A stretch of 64,000 nucleotides of DNA from Aurantibacter sp034110465 (GCA_034110465.1 JAWUZD010000009.1:124001-188000); one strand, 5' to 3'. Positions 23,370 through 32,475 are shown, numbered from the stretch's first letter. The notes: a model not told the origin generated them from the letters alone. Numbers and translations: made by a program.

Positions 23370-23945
23370 ATGTTAGAGTGGTATTCAGGCTTAGAGTTAT
23401 TTCCAAAAATTTATTGGTCAATAGCTTTATTAGCGTCTTTATTTTTTGTTATTACAATGGTATTAACCTTTGTTGGTGGAGATACAGATGGATTAGAAGA
23501 TATAGATTCAGAAATAGATGCAGATACAGGCATAGGATTTCAGTTTATCACTTTTAAAAATTTAGTCGGATTTTTCACCATTTTTGGTTGGTCTGGAATT
23601 GCGTGTTTAGATGCGGGTTTTTCTAATCCAATAACTATTTTAATCTCATTTATATGCGGATTAGCAATGATGGCTATAATGACAGCTATGTTTTACTTAA
23701 TGGGTAAATTAAGTCATAGTGGAACATTAAATTATAAAAATGCGCTAGATCAAATTGGCGAAGTCTATTTAACCGTAGGAAAAAAACGCTCTAAAATTGG
23801 TAAAGTAAGCATTAGAATTCAAGGCTCATTAAGAGAATTGGATGCATTAACAGATTCAGAAACAGATTTAAAAACCGGAACCGTAATAAAAGTAGCAAGT
23901 GTTACTGCAAACGGCATATTAATAATAGAACAACTTAACAACTAA
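23370..23945 (+). CDS. NfeD-like membrane protein (flotillin partner)
   Basis: A 191-residue protein with an N-terminal membrane helix (about 13-35), an acidic loop (DTDGLEDIDSEIDADTG), two more helices, and a C-terminal OB-fold domain of the NfeD type (LDQIGEVYLTVGKKRSKIGKVSI...GTVIKVASVTANGILIIEQL). It precedes a flotillin gene by 9 bases, the conserved YuaF-YuaG/YqiJ-YqiK arrangement. Such partners are thought to tune the assembly of flotillin membrane domains. Confidence 0.85.
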   Translation: MLEWYSGLELFPKIYWSIALLASLFFVITMVLTFVGGDTDGLEDIDSEIDADTGIGFQFITFKNLVGFFTIFGWSGIACLDAGFSNPITILISFICGLAMMAIMTAMFYLMGKLSHSGTLNYKNALDQIGEVYLTVGKKRSKIGKVSIRIQGSLRELDALTDSETDLKTGTVIKVASVTANGILIIEQLNN

Positions 23946-23954
23946 ATATAAACT

Positions 23955-25373
23955 ATGTTTTTACAAACCTCTCCAGATGCCTTAAATTTAGGCTTTCCAA
24001 TTGCAATTGTTGCAGCTGTACTTTTTGTATTTGTCTTTCTTATTGTCCTAATAAAACGCTATAAGCGTTGTCCTTCAGATAGGATTTTAGTAGTTTATGG
24101 TAAAGTTGGTGGCGGACAATCTGCTAAATGTATTCATGGTGGAGCCGCTTTTATTATTCCTGTAATTCAGGATTACGAATTCTTAGATTTAACACCAATT
24201 TCTATTGAGGTTAATTTAGTAAATGCACTTTCTAAGCAAAACATTCGTGTAAATGTACCTTCTAGATTTACTATTGGTATTTCTACAGAGCCAGGAATTA
24301 TGCAAAATGCTGCCGAACGTTTATTAGGTTTAGGTCAGAATGAAATTCAGGAATTAGCACAAGAAATTATCTTTGGACAATTGCGTTTAGTAGTTGCTTC
24401 TATGGATATTGAAGAAATTAATAACGATAGAGATAAGTTCTTAACAAACATTTCTCAAAGTGTTGAAACAGAATTAAAGAAAGTTGGTTTAAAACTAATT
24501 AACGTAAATATTACAGATATTGTAGACGAGTCTGGATATATCGAGGCTTTAGGAAAAGAAGCCGCAGCTCACGCTATAAATGCAGCACGTAAATCTGTTG
24601 CAGAAAAAACTAGAGATGGATCTATTGGTGAAGCAAATGCGGTACAAGATGAAAGAACACAAGTTGCAGCAGCAAATGCAAAAGCGGTAGAAGGAGAGAA
24701 TACAGCAAAAATTGCCGTAGCAAATTCAGATTCTTTACGTCGTCAACGTGAAGCAGAAGCAGAACGTGTTGCAAATGCATCAGAAAAAGTGCAAAGTGCC
24801 AAAGCTTTACAAGAATCTTATGCTGCAGAACAAGAAGCAGAAGCTGCTAGAGCAGATAGAGAACGTTCTTCTCAAATGGCAGATGTTATTGTACCAGCAG
24901 AAATTGACAAGAAAAAGGTTGAGATAGACGCTGAAGCAAGAGCAGAAAATATTAGAAGAATTGCAAAAGGTGAAGCAGATGCTATTTTATTTAAAGCACA
25001 AGCCGAAGCACAAGGTTTATATGAAGTTTTAACAAAACAAGCCGCAGGTTTAGATCAAATTGTTAAAGCCGCAGGAAATAATTCTAAAGATGCAGTACTT
25101 TTATTAATTGCAGATAAATTACCAGAATTAGTTAAAACTCAAGCTGAAGCTATTAAGAATATTAAGATTGATAAAGTAACGGTTTGGGAAAATGGAGGTT
25201 CTGGAGAAGACGGAAAATCGTCTACTGCAAATTTCTTATCGGGAATGTATAAATCGGTTCCGCCTTTACAAGATATGTTTAATATGGCTGGTATGAATTT
25301 ACCAAATTACTTAAAAGGTGATGCTATAGAAGAAGCTACAGAAGTAAAATCTGATTCTAAAGATAACGCATAA
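23955..25373 (+). CDS. Flotillin family protein (SPFH domain)
   Basis: A 472-residue membrane scaffold protein. One N-terminal helix (about 16-34), then the SPFH/PHB domain (CIHGGAAFIIPVIQDYEFLDL to NVNITDIVDESGYIEALGKEAA), then a long Ala/Glu-rich coiled coil (EAEAERVANASEKVQSAKAL, EQEAEAARADRERSSQMADV). The C-terminus contains GMYKSVPPLQDMFNMAGM, as in bacterial flotillins. It forms an operon with the NfeD-like gene and ends in the terminator at 25396. Bacterial flotillins organise membrane domains and fluidity; the cargo here is unknown. Confidence 0.92.
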   Translation: MFLQTSPDALNLGFPIAIVAAVLFVFVFLIVLIKRYKRCPSDRILVVYGKVGGGQSAKCIHGGAAFIIPVIQDYEFLDLTPISIEVNLVNALSKQNIRVNVPSRFTIGISTEPGIMQNAAERLLGLGQNEIQELAQEIIFGQLRLVVASMDIEEINNDRDKFLTNISQSVETELKKVGLKLINVNITDIVDESGYIEALGKEAAAHAINAARKSVAEKTRDGSIGEANAVQDERTQVAAANAKAVEGENTAKIAVANSDSLRRQREAEAERVANASEKVQSAKALQESYAAEQEAEAARADRERSSQMADVIVPAEIDKKKVEIDAEARAENIRRIAKGEADAILFKAQAEAQGLYEVLTKQAAGLDQIVKAAGNNSKDAVLLLIADKLPELVKTQAEAIKNIKIDKVTVWENGGSGEDGKSSTANFLSGMYKSVPPLQDMFNMAGMNLPNYLKGDAIEEATEVKSDSKDNA

Positions 25374-25395
25374 TTAGCTATTCTAAAAAACAAGA

Positions 25396-25429
25396 AAAAG
25401 CCCAATTTCAATTATGAAATTGGGCTTTT
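25396..25429. terminator. Bidirectional terminator, 15-bp stem
   Basis: AAAAGCCCAATTTCA (25396-25410) pairs perfectly with TGAAATTGGGCTTTT (25415-25429) around a 4-base loop, with A and T tracts at both ends. It serves the flotillin operon and the convergent mscL. Confidence 0.9.
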
Positions 25430-25454
25430 ATTATTTAAACACTTTAGGTTAGAA

Positions 25455-25862
25455 TTACTTTTTTAAAGCATCTCTAATTTCCATAAGTAATTCTTCTTGA
25501 GTTGGTCCTGCTGGTGCAGCTGGAGCTTCTTCCTCTTTCTTTTTAGTTTTGTTGTAAGCCTTCACAATTATAAACATTACGAAACCAACAATAATTAAAT
25601 TAATTATACTATCAATCCAAGCACCATATAAAATAGCATTTTCTGGAGTTGCAACTTTTCCTGTAGCATCTATAATAGCTTCAGATAAAACAAATTTTTG
25701 GTCAGCAACACTAACGCCACCAGTAAACATACCAACAACTGGCATAACAATATTACTTACAAATCCTTTAACTACAGCTCCAATTGCTCCAGCCATAATA
25801 ACTGCTACTGCAAATTCGATAACGTTACCGCCAGTAATAAATTCTTTAAATTCTTTAAACAT
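25455..25862 (-). CDS. mscL: Large-conductance mechanosensitive channel
   Basis: Releases solutes on hypo-osmotic shock through a homopentameric inner-membrane pore. The N-terminal amphipathic helix and pore helix (FKEFITGGNVIEFAVAVIMAGAIGAVVKGFVSNIVMP) are followed by a periplasmic loop, the second helix (WIDSIINLIIVGFVMFIIVKAY) and a charged C-terminal bundle helix (EELLMEIRDAL). Length 135 is normal; an Ala/Pro/Glu-rich linker (EEEAPAAPAGPT) precedes the bundle. A near-consensus -7 (TATATTCG on the minus strand) is visible about 40 bases upstream. Confidence 0.96.
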   Translation of the reverse strand: MFKEFKEFITGGNVIEFAVAVIMAGAIGAVVKGFVSNIVMPVVGMFTGGVSVADQKFVLSEAIIDATGKVATPENAILYGAWIDSIINLIIVGFVMFIIVKAYNKTKKKEEEAPAAPAGPTQEELLMEIRDALKK

Positions 25863-25953
25863 AATTTTGATTGATTTAATTTGTTAATTTATAGTTCGAA
25901 TATACTATTTAAAATTAAAGTTAGATATAGTTACTAAACAAAAATCAAAGTGT

Positions 25954-27060
25954 TTATCGATGAAAAATTCTTTTTATGCGTTGAGAGACACTTGTAATCA
26001 ATTCGTACGAGATAGAATTTACGTTTTTAGCTAAATTAGTAGCGCTGTGTTTTGCGTCAAAAATAATAACTTCATCGCCTTCTTGGCAATTTATATCTGT
26101 AACATCAATCATAATCATATCCATACAGACATTACCAATTATATAAGCCTTTTGCTTATTTACAAATACAAATCCTTTTTTATTACCAAAAGCTCTATTT
26201 ATACCATCTGCATGACCAATAGGTAAGGTAGCTGTTTTAGTGTCTTTTTTTGCAATAAAAGCACGGTTATAACCTAAAGAATCGCCTTTTTTTAAATTGT
26301 GAATTTGAGAAATACATGTTTTTAAAGTAGAGATTGGTTTTAGATATTTGTCTATTTCAGAATTATTTCCAAAACCATATAAACCAATACCAGACCTAAC
26401 CATATCAAAATGAGCTTCAGGATAATTTAATAAACCAGAAGTATTACATAAATGTAAAAACGGGCTGTAATCTAATTGATTTTTTAATTCGGTTGATGCT
26501 TTTTTAAAGGCTTCAATTTGTAGTAGTGTAAACGGTTTTTCATCTAGAGCTTCACTTGCCGCTAAATGAGAAAATATAGAAGCTACCTTAATGCTTTTTG
26601 TGAGTTGTAAAGTTGATGTAATCTGATTGACTTCATGCACATTAAACCCTAAACGATTTAATCCTGTATTAAATTTAATATGTACTGGATAATTGGTCTG
26701 CTTTTCTTGTTCTGAAACGGTTATAAATTCCTTTAAAACACGCATAGAATACATACTTGGTTCTAAACAATGCTCTATAAGTAATTTAAAATGTATGGGT
26801 TGACTATGAAGCACCAAAATAGATGTCGTAATTCCTGCTTTCCTAAGTGCAATGCCTTCTTGAGCATAAGCTACTGCAAAATAATCCCCATTTAAGGTTT
26901 CTAGATGTTTAGCAACTTCTTGAGCATCACTACCGTAAGCAAATGCCTTAACAACAGCTAATAATTTAGTGTTGGGTTTAAGTTTAGATTTTATAAAGTT
27001 GAAATTATGCGTAACTGCTTTTAAATCTATATCTAAAACCGTTTCGCGAAACTTACTCAT
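25954..27060 (-). CDS. alr: Alanine racemase
   Basis: Makes D-alanine for peptidoglycan with PLP. The PLP lysine is Lys38 in AVVKAFAYGSD. Further family signatures are HIKFNTGLNRLGF, RSGIGLYGFG, the second catalytic region SLGYNRAFIAKKDTKTATLPIGHADGINRAFGN, and VCMDMIMIDVTD. Length 368 is typical. The start overlaps the 3' end of tdk by 8 bases, so the two are translationally coupled, an arrangement common in Flavobacteriia. Confidence 0.95.
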   Translation of the reverse strand: MSKFRETVLDIDLKAVTHNFNFIKSKLKPNTKLLAVVKAFAYGSDAQEVAKHLETLNGDYFAVAYAQEGIALRKAGITTSILVLHSQPIHFKLLIEHCLEPSMYSMRVLKEFITVSEQEKQTNYPVHIKFNTGLNRLGFNVHEVNQITSTLQLTKSIKVASIFSHLAASEALDEKPFTLLQIEAFKKASTELKNQLDYSPFLHLCNTSGLLNYPEAHFDMVRSGIGLYGFGNNSEIDKYLKPISTLKTCISQIHNLKKGDSLGYNRAFIAKKDTKTATLPIGHADGINRAFGNKKGFVFVNKQKAYIIGNVCMDMIMIDVTDINCQEGDEVIIFDAKHSATNLAKNVNSISYELITSVSQRIKRIFHR

Positions 27061-27694
27061 TAGGGTTTTCTTTATTAAAAAGTGTTTCAGAATCTACAGG
27101 AATTGTTTTAATTCTTTCTTCTAAACTAGCTTTGTAATACGCAGCTCTACTTAAAGGTTCGTATTCATTAGTTTCGCCTAGCATAACAATTTTTTCATCG
27201 CTTGTTTTTCTGTAACTATATTGTGCTAAATTTCCAGTTCTGGTACAAACCGCATGAACTTTAGTTACGTATTCAGCAGTAGCCATTAAATTTGGCATTG
27301 GCCCAAAAGGATTGCCTTTAAAATCCATATCTAAACCAGCAACAATTACACGAATGCCTTTGTTGGCTAAATCATTACAAACGCGCACAATTTCATCATC
27401 AAAAAACTGAGCTTCGTCAATACCAACCACATCACAACCATCGGCTAAAATAGGAATGTTAGCAGCAGCAGGTACTGGTGTAGAACGAATTTGGTTAGCA
27501 TCATGAGAAACTACCATTTCTTCATCGTAACGCGTATCTACAGCAGGTTTAAAAATTTCAACCTTTTGCTTTGCAAATTGGGCACGTTTTAACCTACGAA
27601 TTAATTCTTCGGTTTTTCCAGAAAACATTGAGCCACATATTACCTCAATCCATCCAAATTGTTCTTTTTGATTTACGGTATTTTCAAGAAACAT
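27053..27694 (-). CDS. tdk: Thymidine kinase
   Basis: Phosphorylates thymidine in the salvage pathway. The P-loop is GSMFSGKT at residues 21-28, followed by the Walker B-like GIDEAQFFDDEIV, then AGLDMDFKGNPFGPMPNLMA with the lasso region. The cysteine set around AVCTRTG is shortened relative to four-Cys zinc forms. Length 213 is usual. First gene of the tdk-alr pair; divergent from the 245-residue protein gene. Confidence 0.95.
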   Translation of the reverse strand: MFLENTVNQKEQFGWIEVICGSMFSGKTEELIRRLKRAQFAKQKVEIFKPAVDTRYDEEMVVSHDANQIRSTPVPAAANIPILADGCDVVGIDEAQFFDDEIVRVCNDLANKGIRVIVAGLDMDFKGNPFGPMPNLMATAEYVTKVHAVCTRTGNLAQYSYRKTSDEKIVMLGETNEYEPLSRAAYYKASLEERIKTIPVDSETLFNKENPNE

Positions 27695-27808
27695 TTTGTA
27701 ATTTTAGCATCAAACGAAATATTTTTTTCGTTTCTTTAAGTCATCCAAATTTATTAAAAATAGGTCGCTTAATCCCTAATAAATTAAATTTTATATAAAA
27801 ATTCTGTT

Positions 27809-28546
27809 ATGAAGAAGAAAGTAGAGTCGGAATTAATAAGTATAGCACACAGAATACTTAAACTTAAAGGCAAAGAAGATGTGTTAAAAATGCACGCTGA
27901 AGTTGCTGTTTTATATGAAAAACTAACCATTTTAAAATTTGCTAACGAGAATTTTGAAGATGATATACCAACTATTGGAAACGATTCTTCTTTTTTCGGA
28001 ATGTTAGATTCTGCCTTCAATAATAAAATAAGCGATAATATTGAGGTCGATGATAAAACTTATGTCGATGTAGATGTAGATGAAAATGAAGCCATAACAG
28101 AGCCTTTAATGGAAACTATTAAAGATATGGTTGCGCAAATGCCAGCAGAAACAATTGCGGTAGATAATATGTTTGAAGAAGTTATAAAAGCCAAAGCTTA
28201 CGACCAATCTAAAAACGATTTTGAAGACATCACATCCGATTATAGAGAAACCCCAATTTTTGAAGCAGTAAGCGATCAAAATAACGAGAAGAAATCTTTG
28301 AATGACAAACTAAAGTCAGGCGGATTAAAAATTGGATTAAACGATAAAATTGCCTTTATTAAAAACTTGTTTGAAGGTAATGCAGACGATTATAACCGTG
28401 TGTTATCTCAATTAAATACATCAACAAATTTTAAGGAAGCTTCGGAGTTAGTTCAGAATATGGTTAAACCAGATTATAACAATTGGACAGGAAAAGAAGA
28501 CTACGAAACTCGTTTTATGGAGCTTTTAGAAGCTAGATTTGAGTAA
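27809..28546 (+). CDS. Conserved acidic protein of unknown function
   Basis: A 245-residue soluble protein without signal or membrane helix. The N-terminal 50 residues look helical (KVESELISIAHRILKLKGKEDVLKMHAEVAVLYEKL), the middle is acidic and probably flexible (DKTYVDVDVDENEAITEP), and the C-terminal 70 residues carry KIGLNDKIAFIKNLFEGN and DYETRFMELLEARF. I believe the same layout recurs in Flavobacteriia next to tdk or pheS, but no function is known to me. It lies 89 bases before pheS, which has its own -7 element. Confidence 0.75.
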   Translation: MKKKVESELISIAHRILKLKGKEDVLKMHAEVAVLYEKLTILKFANENFEDDIPTIGNDSSFFGMLDSAFNNKISDNIEVDDKTYVDVDVDENEAITEPLMETIKDMVAQMPAETIAVDNMFEEVIKAKAYDQSKNDFEDITSDYRETPIFEAVSDQNNEKKSLNDKLKSGGLKIGLNDKIAFIKNLFEGNADDYNRVLSQLNTSTNFKEASELVQNMVKPDYNNWTGKEDYETRFMELLEARFE

Positions 28547-28608
28547 TATAAAATATTTTAAACCTTTTATTTAGTTGACTTTCTAGGGAATGTTTCTTCA
28601 AAAATTAG

Positions 28609-28616
28609 TAAATTTG
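28609..28616 (+). promoter_or_regulatory. -7 element of pheS
   Basis: TAAATTTG matches TAnnTTTG and lies 19 bases before the pheS ATG, which would give a very short leader. No TTG at the right distance upstream is seen. Confidence 0.4.
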
Positions 28617-28635
28617 CACTTCATTTTTAAGTGTT

Positions 28636-29655
28636 ATGATAGACAAACTAAAAGAACTGATTACAGAAGCCGAAGGTTTTAAAGCACAAACTCAAGACGA
28701 GGTTGAAGCGTTTAGAATTAAATACTTAGGTAAAAAAGGACTACTTAACGATTACTTTAAGGAGTTTAAAAACGTTGCTAACGATCAGAAAAAAGAGTTT
28801 GGACAAGTTATAAACACACTTAAAAAAACAGCTGAAGAAAAAGTAAACACACTTAAAGCAGAGTTCGATAACGCACCAGATACTACAGATTCTAATTTTG
28901 ATGCATCACGTCCTGGAGAACCAGTAACATTAGGCGCAAGACATCCAATTTCTATTGTTAAAAATCAAATTATAGATATATTTTCTCGAATTGGATTTAA
29001 TGTTAGTGAAGGACCAGAAGTAGAAGACGACTGGCATAACTTTACAGCCTTAAACTTACCAGAACATCATCCAGCAAGAGATATGCAGGATACGTTCTTT
29101 ATACAAACTAATCCAGATGTTTTGTTACGCACGCATACCAGTTCTGTACAAGTACGTTATATGGAAAACAACAAGCCGCCAATTCGTACTATTTCTCCAG
29201 GTAGAGTTTATAGAAACGAAGCTATTTCGGCAAGATCGCATTGTTTTTTCCATCAATTAGAAGGTTTATATATAGATAAAGATGTAAGTTTTGCAGATTT
29301 AAAGCAGACGTTACAATATTTTACAACAGAGCTTTTTGGAAAATCTAAAATTAGATTACGTCCTTCTTACTTTCCATTTACAGAGCCAAGTGCAGAGATT
29401 GATGTGTATTGGGGTTTAGAAACAGAAACAGATCATAAAATTACTAAAGGAACCGGTTGGCTAGAAATTGGTGGTTGCGGAATGGTAGATCCTAATGTTT
29501 TAATTAATTGTGGTATAGATCCAGAAGAATATTCAGGGTTTGCATTTGGAGTTGGAATAGATAGAATTGCTATGTTATTACACCAAATTGGAGATATTAG
29601 ATTACTAAGTGAAAATGACACAAGATTTTTAGAGCAATTTAAATCTGCTTTGTAA
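28636..29655 (+). CDS. pheS: Phenylalanyl-tRNA synthetase alpha subunit
   Basis: Catalytic subunit of the class II synthetase that charges tRNA-Phe as an alpha2-beta2 enzyme. The N-terminal coiled coil (KKGLLNDYFKEFKNVANDQKKEFG) binds tRNA. The class II core has HPISIVKNQIIDIF, motif 2 around RTISPGRVYRNEAISARSH, and motif 3 in FGVGIDRIAMLLHQIGDIR. Length 339 is normal. The pheT partner is not in the window, so the subunits are encoded apart, as is frequent in this group. Confidence 0.97.
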   Translation: MIDKLKELITEAEGFKAQTQDEVEAFRIKYLGKKGLLNDYFKEFKNVANDQKKEFGQVINTLKKTAEEKVNTLKAEFDNAPDTTDSNFDASRPGEPVTLGARHPISIVKNQIIDIFSRIGFNVSEGPEVEDDWHNFTALNLPEHHPARDMQDTFFIQTNPDVLLRTHTSSVQVRYMENNKPPIRTISPGRVYRNEAISARSHCFFHQLEGLYIDKDVSFADLKQTLQYFTTELFGKSKIRLRPSYFPFTEPSAEIDVYWGLETETDHKITKGTGWLEIGGCGMVDPNVLINCGIDPEEYSGFAFGVGIDRIAMLLHQIGDIRLLSENDTRFLEQFKSAL

Positions 29656-29670
29656 TAAGTTCATTCTGTT

Positions 29671-29700
29671 TTTTGTCATTCTGCGCTCCGACGTAGAATA
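29671..29700 (+). repeat. Dispersed intergenic repeat, copy 1
   Basis: This 30-base stretch after pheS begins TTTTGTCATTCTGCGCTCCG and has internal symmetry (TTCTGCG near CGTAGAA). Closely related copies occur at 35627-35656 and 36528-36543 on the other strand. The same type of GTCATTCTG repeat is widespread between genes in Bacteroidota genomes. Confidence 0.6.
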
Positions 29701-29720
29701 TATTTTTTAAAAAAATTCCC

Positions 29721-30116
29721 GTGAAAAAAGACATAATTATCCCAAAAGTTCAAGGTGTATACGTTGCTGTAGTTAACGAATACAACGATATTTATAAAAC
29801 GCAAGATTGGAACGCATACATTATTAACGATAAAGAGGTAGATTTAGAAATGGTTCTTATAGTTACAGATGGTTATTCTAAGGATAAGAAAACGTCAATG
29901 TTTAGAAAAAAACTAGACGTTTTACCTAAAAAAAGCTATGCTAAAATTGAACTAATGCAAGAAGAATTATTTGCATTAAATAATCAGTTTAAAGTCACTT
30001 TTTTTGAAGGAAACACTATGTTTGATAAAACCTTTTTGTTTAGACAAAACACAGTTAATTTAAAAGCTTTACAGAATATTCCTTTAATGGAAGCTAAAGG
30101 TGTTTTGGTGAAGTAA
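29721..30116 (+). CDS. Conserved protein of unknown function
   Basis: A 131-residue soluble protein (KKDIIIPKVQGVYVAVVNEYN at the N-terminus after the initiator) with alternating beta-strand-like segments and the end NIPLMEAKGVLVK. The start is GTG at 29721; no ATG precedes the conserved PKVQGVYVAV. It follows pheS by 65 bases and, as I recall, is sometimes labelled as a pheS-related protein only because of that position; nothing in the sequence resembles a synthetase. Confidence 0.7.
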   Translation: MKKDIIIPKVQGVYVAVVNEYNDIYKTQDWNAYIINDKEVDLEMVLIVTDGYSKDKKTSMFRKKLDVLPKKSYAKIELMQEELFALNNQFKVTFFEGNTMFDKTFLFRQNTVNLKALQNIPLMEAKGVLVK

Positions 30117-30174
30117 AAATAAATTTCTATTCTACATTTCTCTATTTTTAATTTCTCTATTAAAATCAGAACGT

Positions 30175-30351
30175 TTATTTATCTGTATTAACTAGTTCAA
30201 CATATTTTTTATTAAATAAATAAATAAAAACACCAATTAATAGAAATATAATTTTACTAATAAATTCATATAAATTAACTTTATCATCGAGTATTATTTT
30301 TATTGATTTCCCTAAAAAAGAAAGTCCATTCCCGAATATTATTTTCTTCAT
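30175..30351 (-). CDS. Small single-helix membrane protein, 58 residues
   Basis: A 58-residue frame on the minus strand opens with MKKIIFGNGLSFLGKSIK, has one hydrophobic helix (residues about 32-47, ISKIIFLLIGVFIYLF) and ends in a charged tail (NKKYVELVNTDK). It lies 39 bases after the gpsA stop on the same strand and could be cotranscribed. It fills most of the 274-base gap 30117-30390. I know no family; the composition is protein-like but the short length keeps confidence low. Confidence 0.4.
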   Translation of the reverse strand: MKKIIFGNGLSFLGKSIKIILDDKVNLYEFISKIIFLLIGVFIYLFNKKYVELVNTDK

Positions 30352-30390
30352 TCATTTTTGTTAAATATGTTAGAATTAAGAATATAAAAA

Positions 30391-31389
30391 CTAATCCAAC
30401 TTATCCGTCAGTTTTTTAAATACTTTTTTGGCGTCTTTGCCTTCGTATAAAACAGCGTAAACAGCTTCTATAATAGGAAGATTGGTCTTTTTCATATTTT
30501 TTTGGTTCAGCAAAAAAGCACTTTTAGAAGCGTAGTAACCTTCGGCAACCATACTCATTTCCATTTGTGCAGATTTTACGGTGTAACCTTTACCAATCAT
30601 ATTTCCAAACATTCTGTTTCTAGAAAATGTAGAATAACCAGTCACTAATAAATCGCCTAAATAAGCGGAGTTATTAATGTTTCGTTTCATTTTGTGCATT
30701 TTCTTAATAAAGCGTTTCATTTCTCTAATGGCATTACTCATTAAAACACTCTGAAAATTATCTCCGTAACCTAAACCGTGTGCTATTCCTGCAGCTACTG
30801 CGTATATGTTTTTAAGCATTACGGCATATTCTGTTCCAATAACATCATCGGAAACTTTAGTTTTTATATAATCGCTTGCTAAAACGCTTGCAATGGTTTC
30901 GGCTTTACTGGTGTCTGCACAAGAAATAGTTAAGTAACTTAAACGCTCTAAAGCGACTTCTTCTGCGTGGCAAGGACCAGCAATAACCCCAATATTATCA
31001 AAAGGGATTTTAAAATTTTGATGTAAATGCTCGCCTAATAACAAACCTGTTTCTGGTAAAATACCTTTTACCGCACTTACTACTATCTTGTTAGAAATAT
31101 CTACAGTTAGTTTTTCTAATTCTGCGTGCATAAAAGCAGAAGGCACTACAAATATTAAAACATCGGCATAATTAGCCATTTCGTTAATATCGTTACTTAG
31201 TTTTAGTTGTTCCATATGAAACTCTACTGCACTTAAGTAATTGGGATTGTGTTGCTCTTTTAATAAATGTTCTTTAGTATAAACACTACGCATATACCAA
31301 CCAACTTCGTCAAGGTTTTCGCATAGCATTTTTACTATTGCGGTTGCCCAACTTCCAGATCCAAAAACAGCATATTTTAATTGACTCAT
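30391..31389 (-). CDS. gpsA: Glycerol-3-phosphate dehydrogenase [NAD(P)+]
   Basis: Reduces dihydroxyacetone phosphate to sn-glycerol-3-phosphate for phospholipid synthesis. The cofactor motif is VFGSGSWATAI at the N-terminus. VVSAVKGILPETGLLLGEHL, IAGPCHAEEVALERLSYLTI and the catalytic-lysine region EYAVMLKNIYAVAAGIAHGLGYGDN follow in the expected order. Length 332 is normal. A TATTTTTG -7 element lies at 31424-31417 on the minus strand. Confidence 0.95.
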   Translation of the reverse strand: MSQLKYAVFGSGSWATAIVKMLCENLDEVGWYMRSVYTKEHLLKEQHNPNYLSAVEFHMEQLKLSNDINEMANYADVLIFVVPSAFMHAELEKLTVDISNKIVVSAVKGILPETGLLLGEHLHQNFKIPFDNIGVIAGPCHAEEVALERLSYLTISCADTSKAETIASVLASDYIKTKVSDDVIGTEYAVMLKNIYAVAAGIAHGLGYGDNFQSVLMSNAIREMKRFIKKMHKMKRNINNSAYLGDLLVTGYSTFSRNRMFGNMIGKGYTVKSAQMEMSMVAEGYYASKSAFLLNQKNMKKTNLPIIEAVYAVLYEGKDAKKVFKKLTDKLD

Positions 31390-31416
31390 AGTCGATTTTT
31401 TCTTCTATTATAATAT

Positions 31417-31424
31417 CAAAAATA
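31417..31424 (-). promoter_or_regulatory. -7 element of gpsA
   Basis: On the minus strand this reads TATTTTTG (TAnnTTTG), 27 bases upstream of the gpsA start. No -33 TTG at consensus distance is evident. Confidence 0.4.
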
Positions 31425-31524
31425 CGTAAAATATTATGGTTAATAAATACCTAAAGTCATCTAACTTTTAGGTTTTGGCACGTCTTTTGAATTTAACTTA
31501 GTAATAACTTTAAAATACATACTT

Positions 31525-32475
31525 ATGAAAACTCTCAAATTACTTACTTTATTACTTGTAATGACTTTGTTTACATCTTGCTATACAGAAGTTATTGTGG
31601 ACGATTACAATCCAGGACCAGTACAACAAAACATATCTTTAAATCAATTATTAAACTCTTACGAGGTTTGGTATATAGATTTAAACCAAACTCAAGGTTA
31701 TGGTTCTACGCCATTTATGGAAATTGCTTTTACTATGAGTTTTAGAAATGGCGTTTTATATGCTAACAATAATTTAGTTGGCATTGGAAGCCAAGGAAAT
31801 GGTTTTGGTGTAGATATAGGCGATTATGATGCGTATAATATGATATTAGATGTTAATCATATAATTGATGGGTACACAAGTTTTGATGTCTATCAAGTAG
31901 ATTATAATACGATTGAATTATATAATATTTATACGGATACGTCTTACTTTTTACACGGGTCTCAAAGAAATGGATTTGATTATGATATGGTTTTTTACGA
32001 TAATATTCATTATTTCTTACAAGAATACGAAGCTTGGGAAAAAACCTATACAAGTGTTTACGGAAACTTAAACGAGTTTGATAACGAAAATTACTTACAG
32101 TTTTTAACAGGTAATAACGATAGTGAATTTAGAAGTTCTCAGGATTTAGTGCCAACTAATCCAAACAATTTATATTGGGATTATACAGGTGTTTATGGTG
32201 TAAATAATGTGTCTGGAAATATGTATCAAAAGCATTTAATTTTAGATTACGATTATTTTTCTAACGAACATTTTGAATTAAGCGTAGTAAACGATCAAAG
32301 AATAGAGTTGTTTCATCCAGATTCTGGAACCTTATACGAGTTTATAGGTAGAGGCTATATTGCTTTTTATAAAGAAGGAAAAACAATAGATAAAACAAAA
32401 ACATCTGCAGAAAAAAAGCGTAAACAATATACGCCAAAATTAGAGAATACTCGTGAGCCTAAATCACGTAAATAA
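31525..32475 (+). CDS. Lipoprotein of unknown function
   Basis: A 316-residue exported lipoprotein with signal peptide MKTLKLLTLLLVMTLFTSC and acidic residues after the modified Cys19. The mature part is rich in Tyr, Asn and Asp (QGYGSTPFMEIAFTMSFRNG, FELSVVNDQRIELFHPDSGTLY) and suggests two lipocalin-like or repeated beta units. The tail is strongly basic (KKRKQYTPKLENTREPKSRK). I recall Flavobacteriia homologs beside nadD labelled nicotinic acid mononucleotide adenylyltransferase, which appears to be an error carried over from the neighbour. It ends at a strong terminator. Confidence 0.75.
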   Translation: MKTLKLLTLLLVMTLFTSCYTEVIVDDYNPGPVQQNISLNQLLNSYEVWYIDLNQTQGYGSTPFMEIAFTMSFRNGVLYANNNLVGIGSQGNGFGVDIGDYDAYNMILDVNHIIDGYTSFDVYQVDYNTIELYNIYTDTSYFLHGSQRNGFDYDMVFYDNIHYFLQEYEAWEKTYTSVYGNLNEFDNENYLQFLTGNNDSEFRSSQDLVPTNPNNLYWDYTGVYGVNNVSGNMYQKHLILDYDYFSNEHFELSVVNDQRIELFHPDSGTLYEFIGRGYIAFYKEGKTIDKTKTSAEKKRKQYTPKLENTREPKSRK

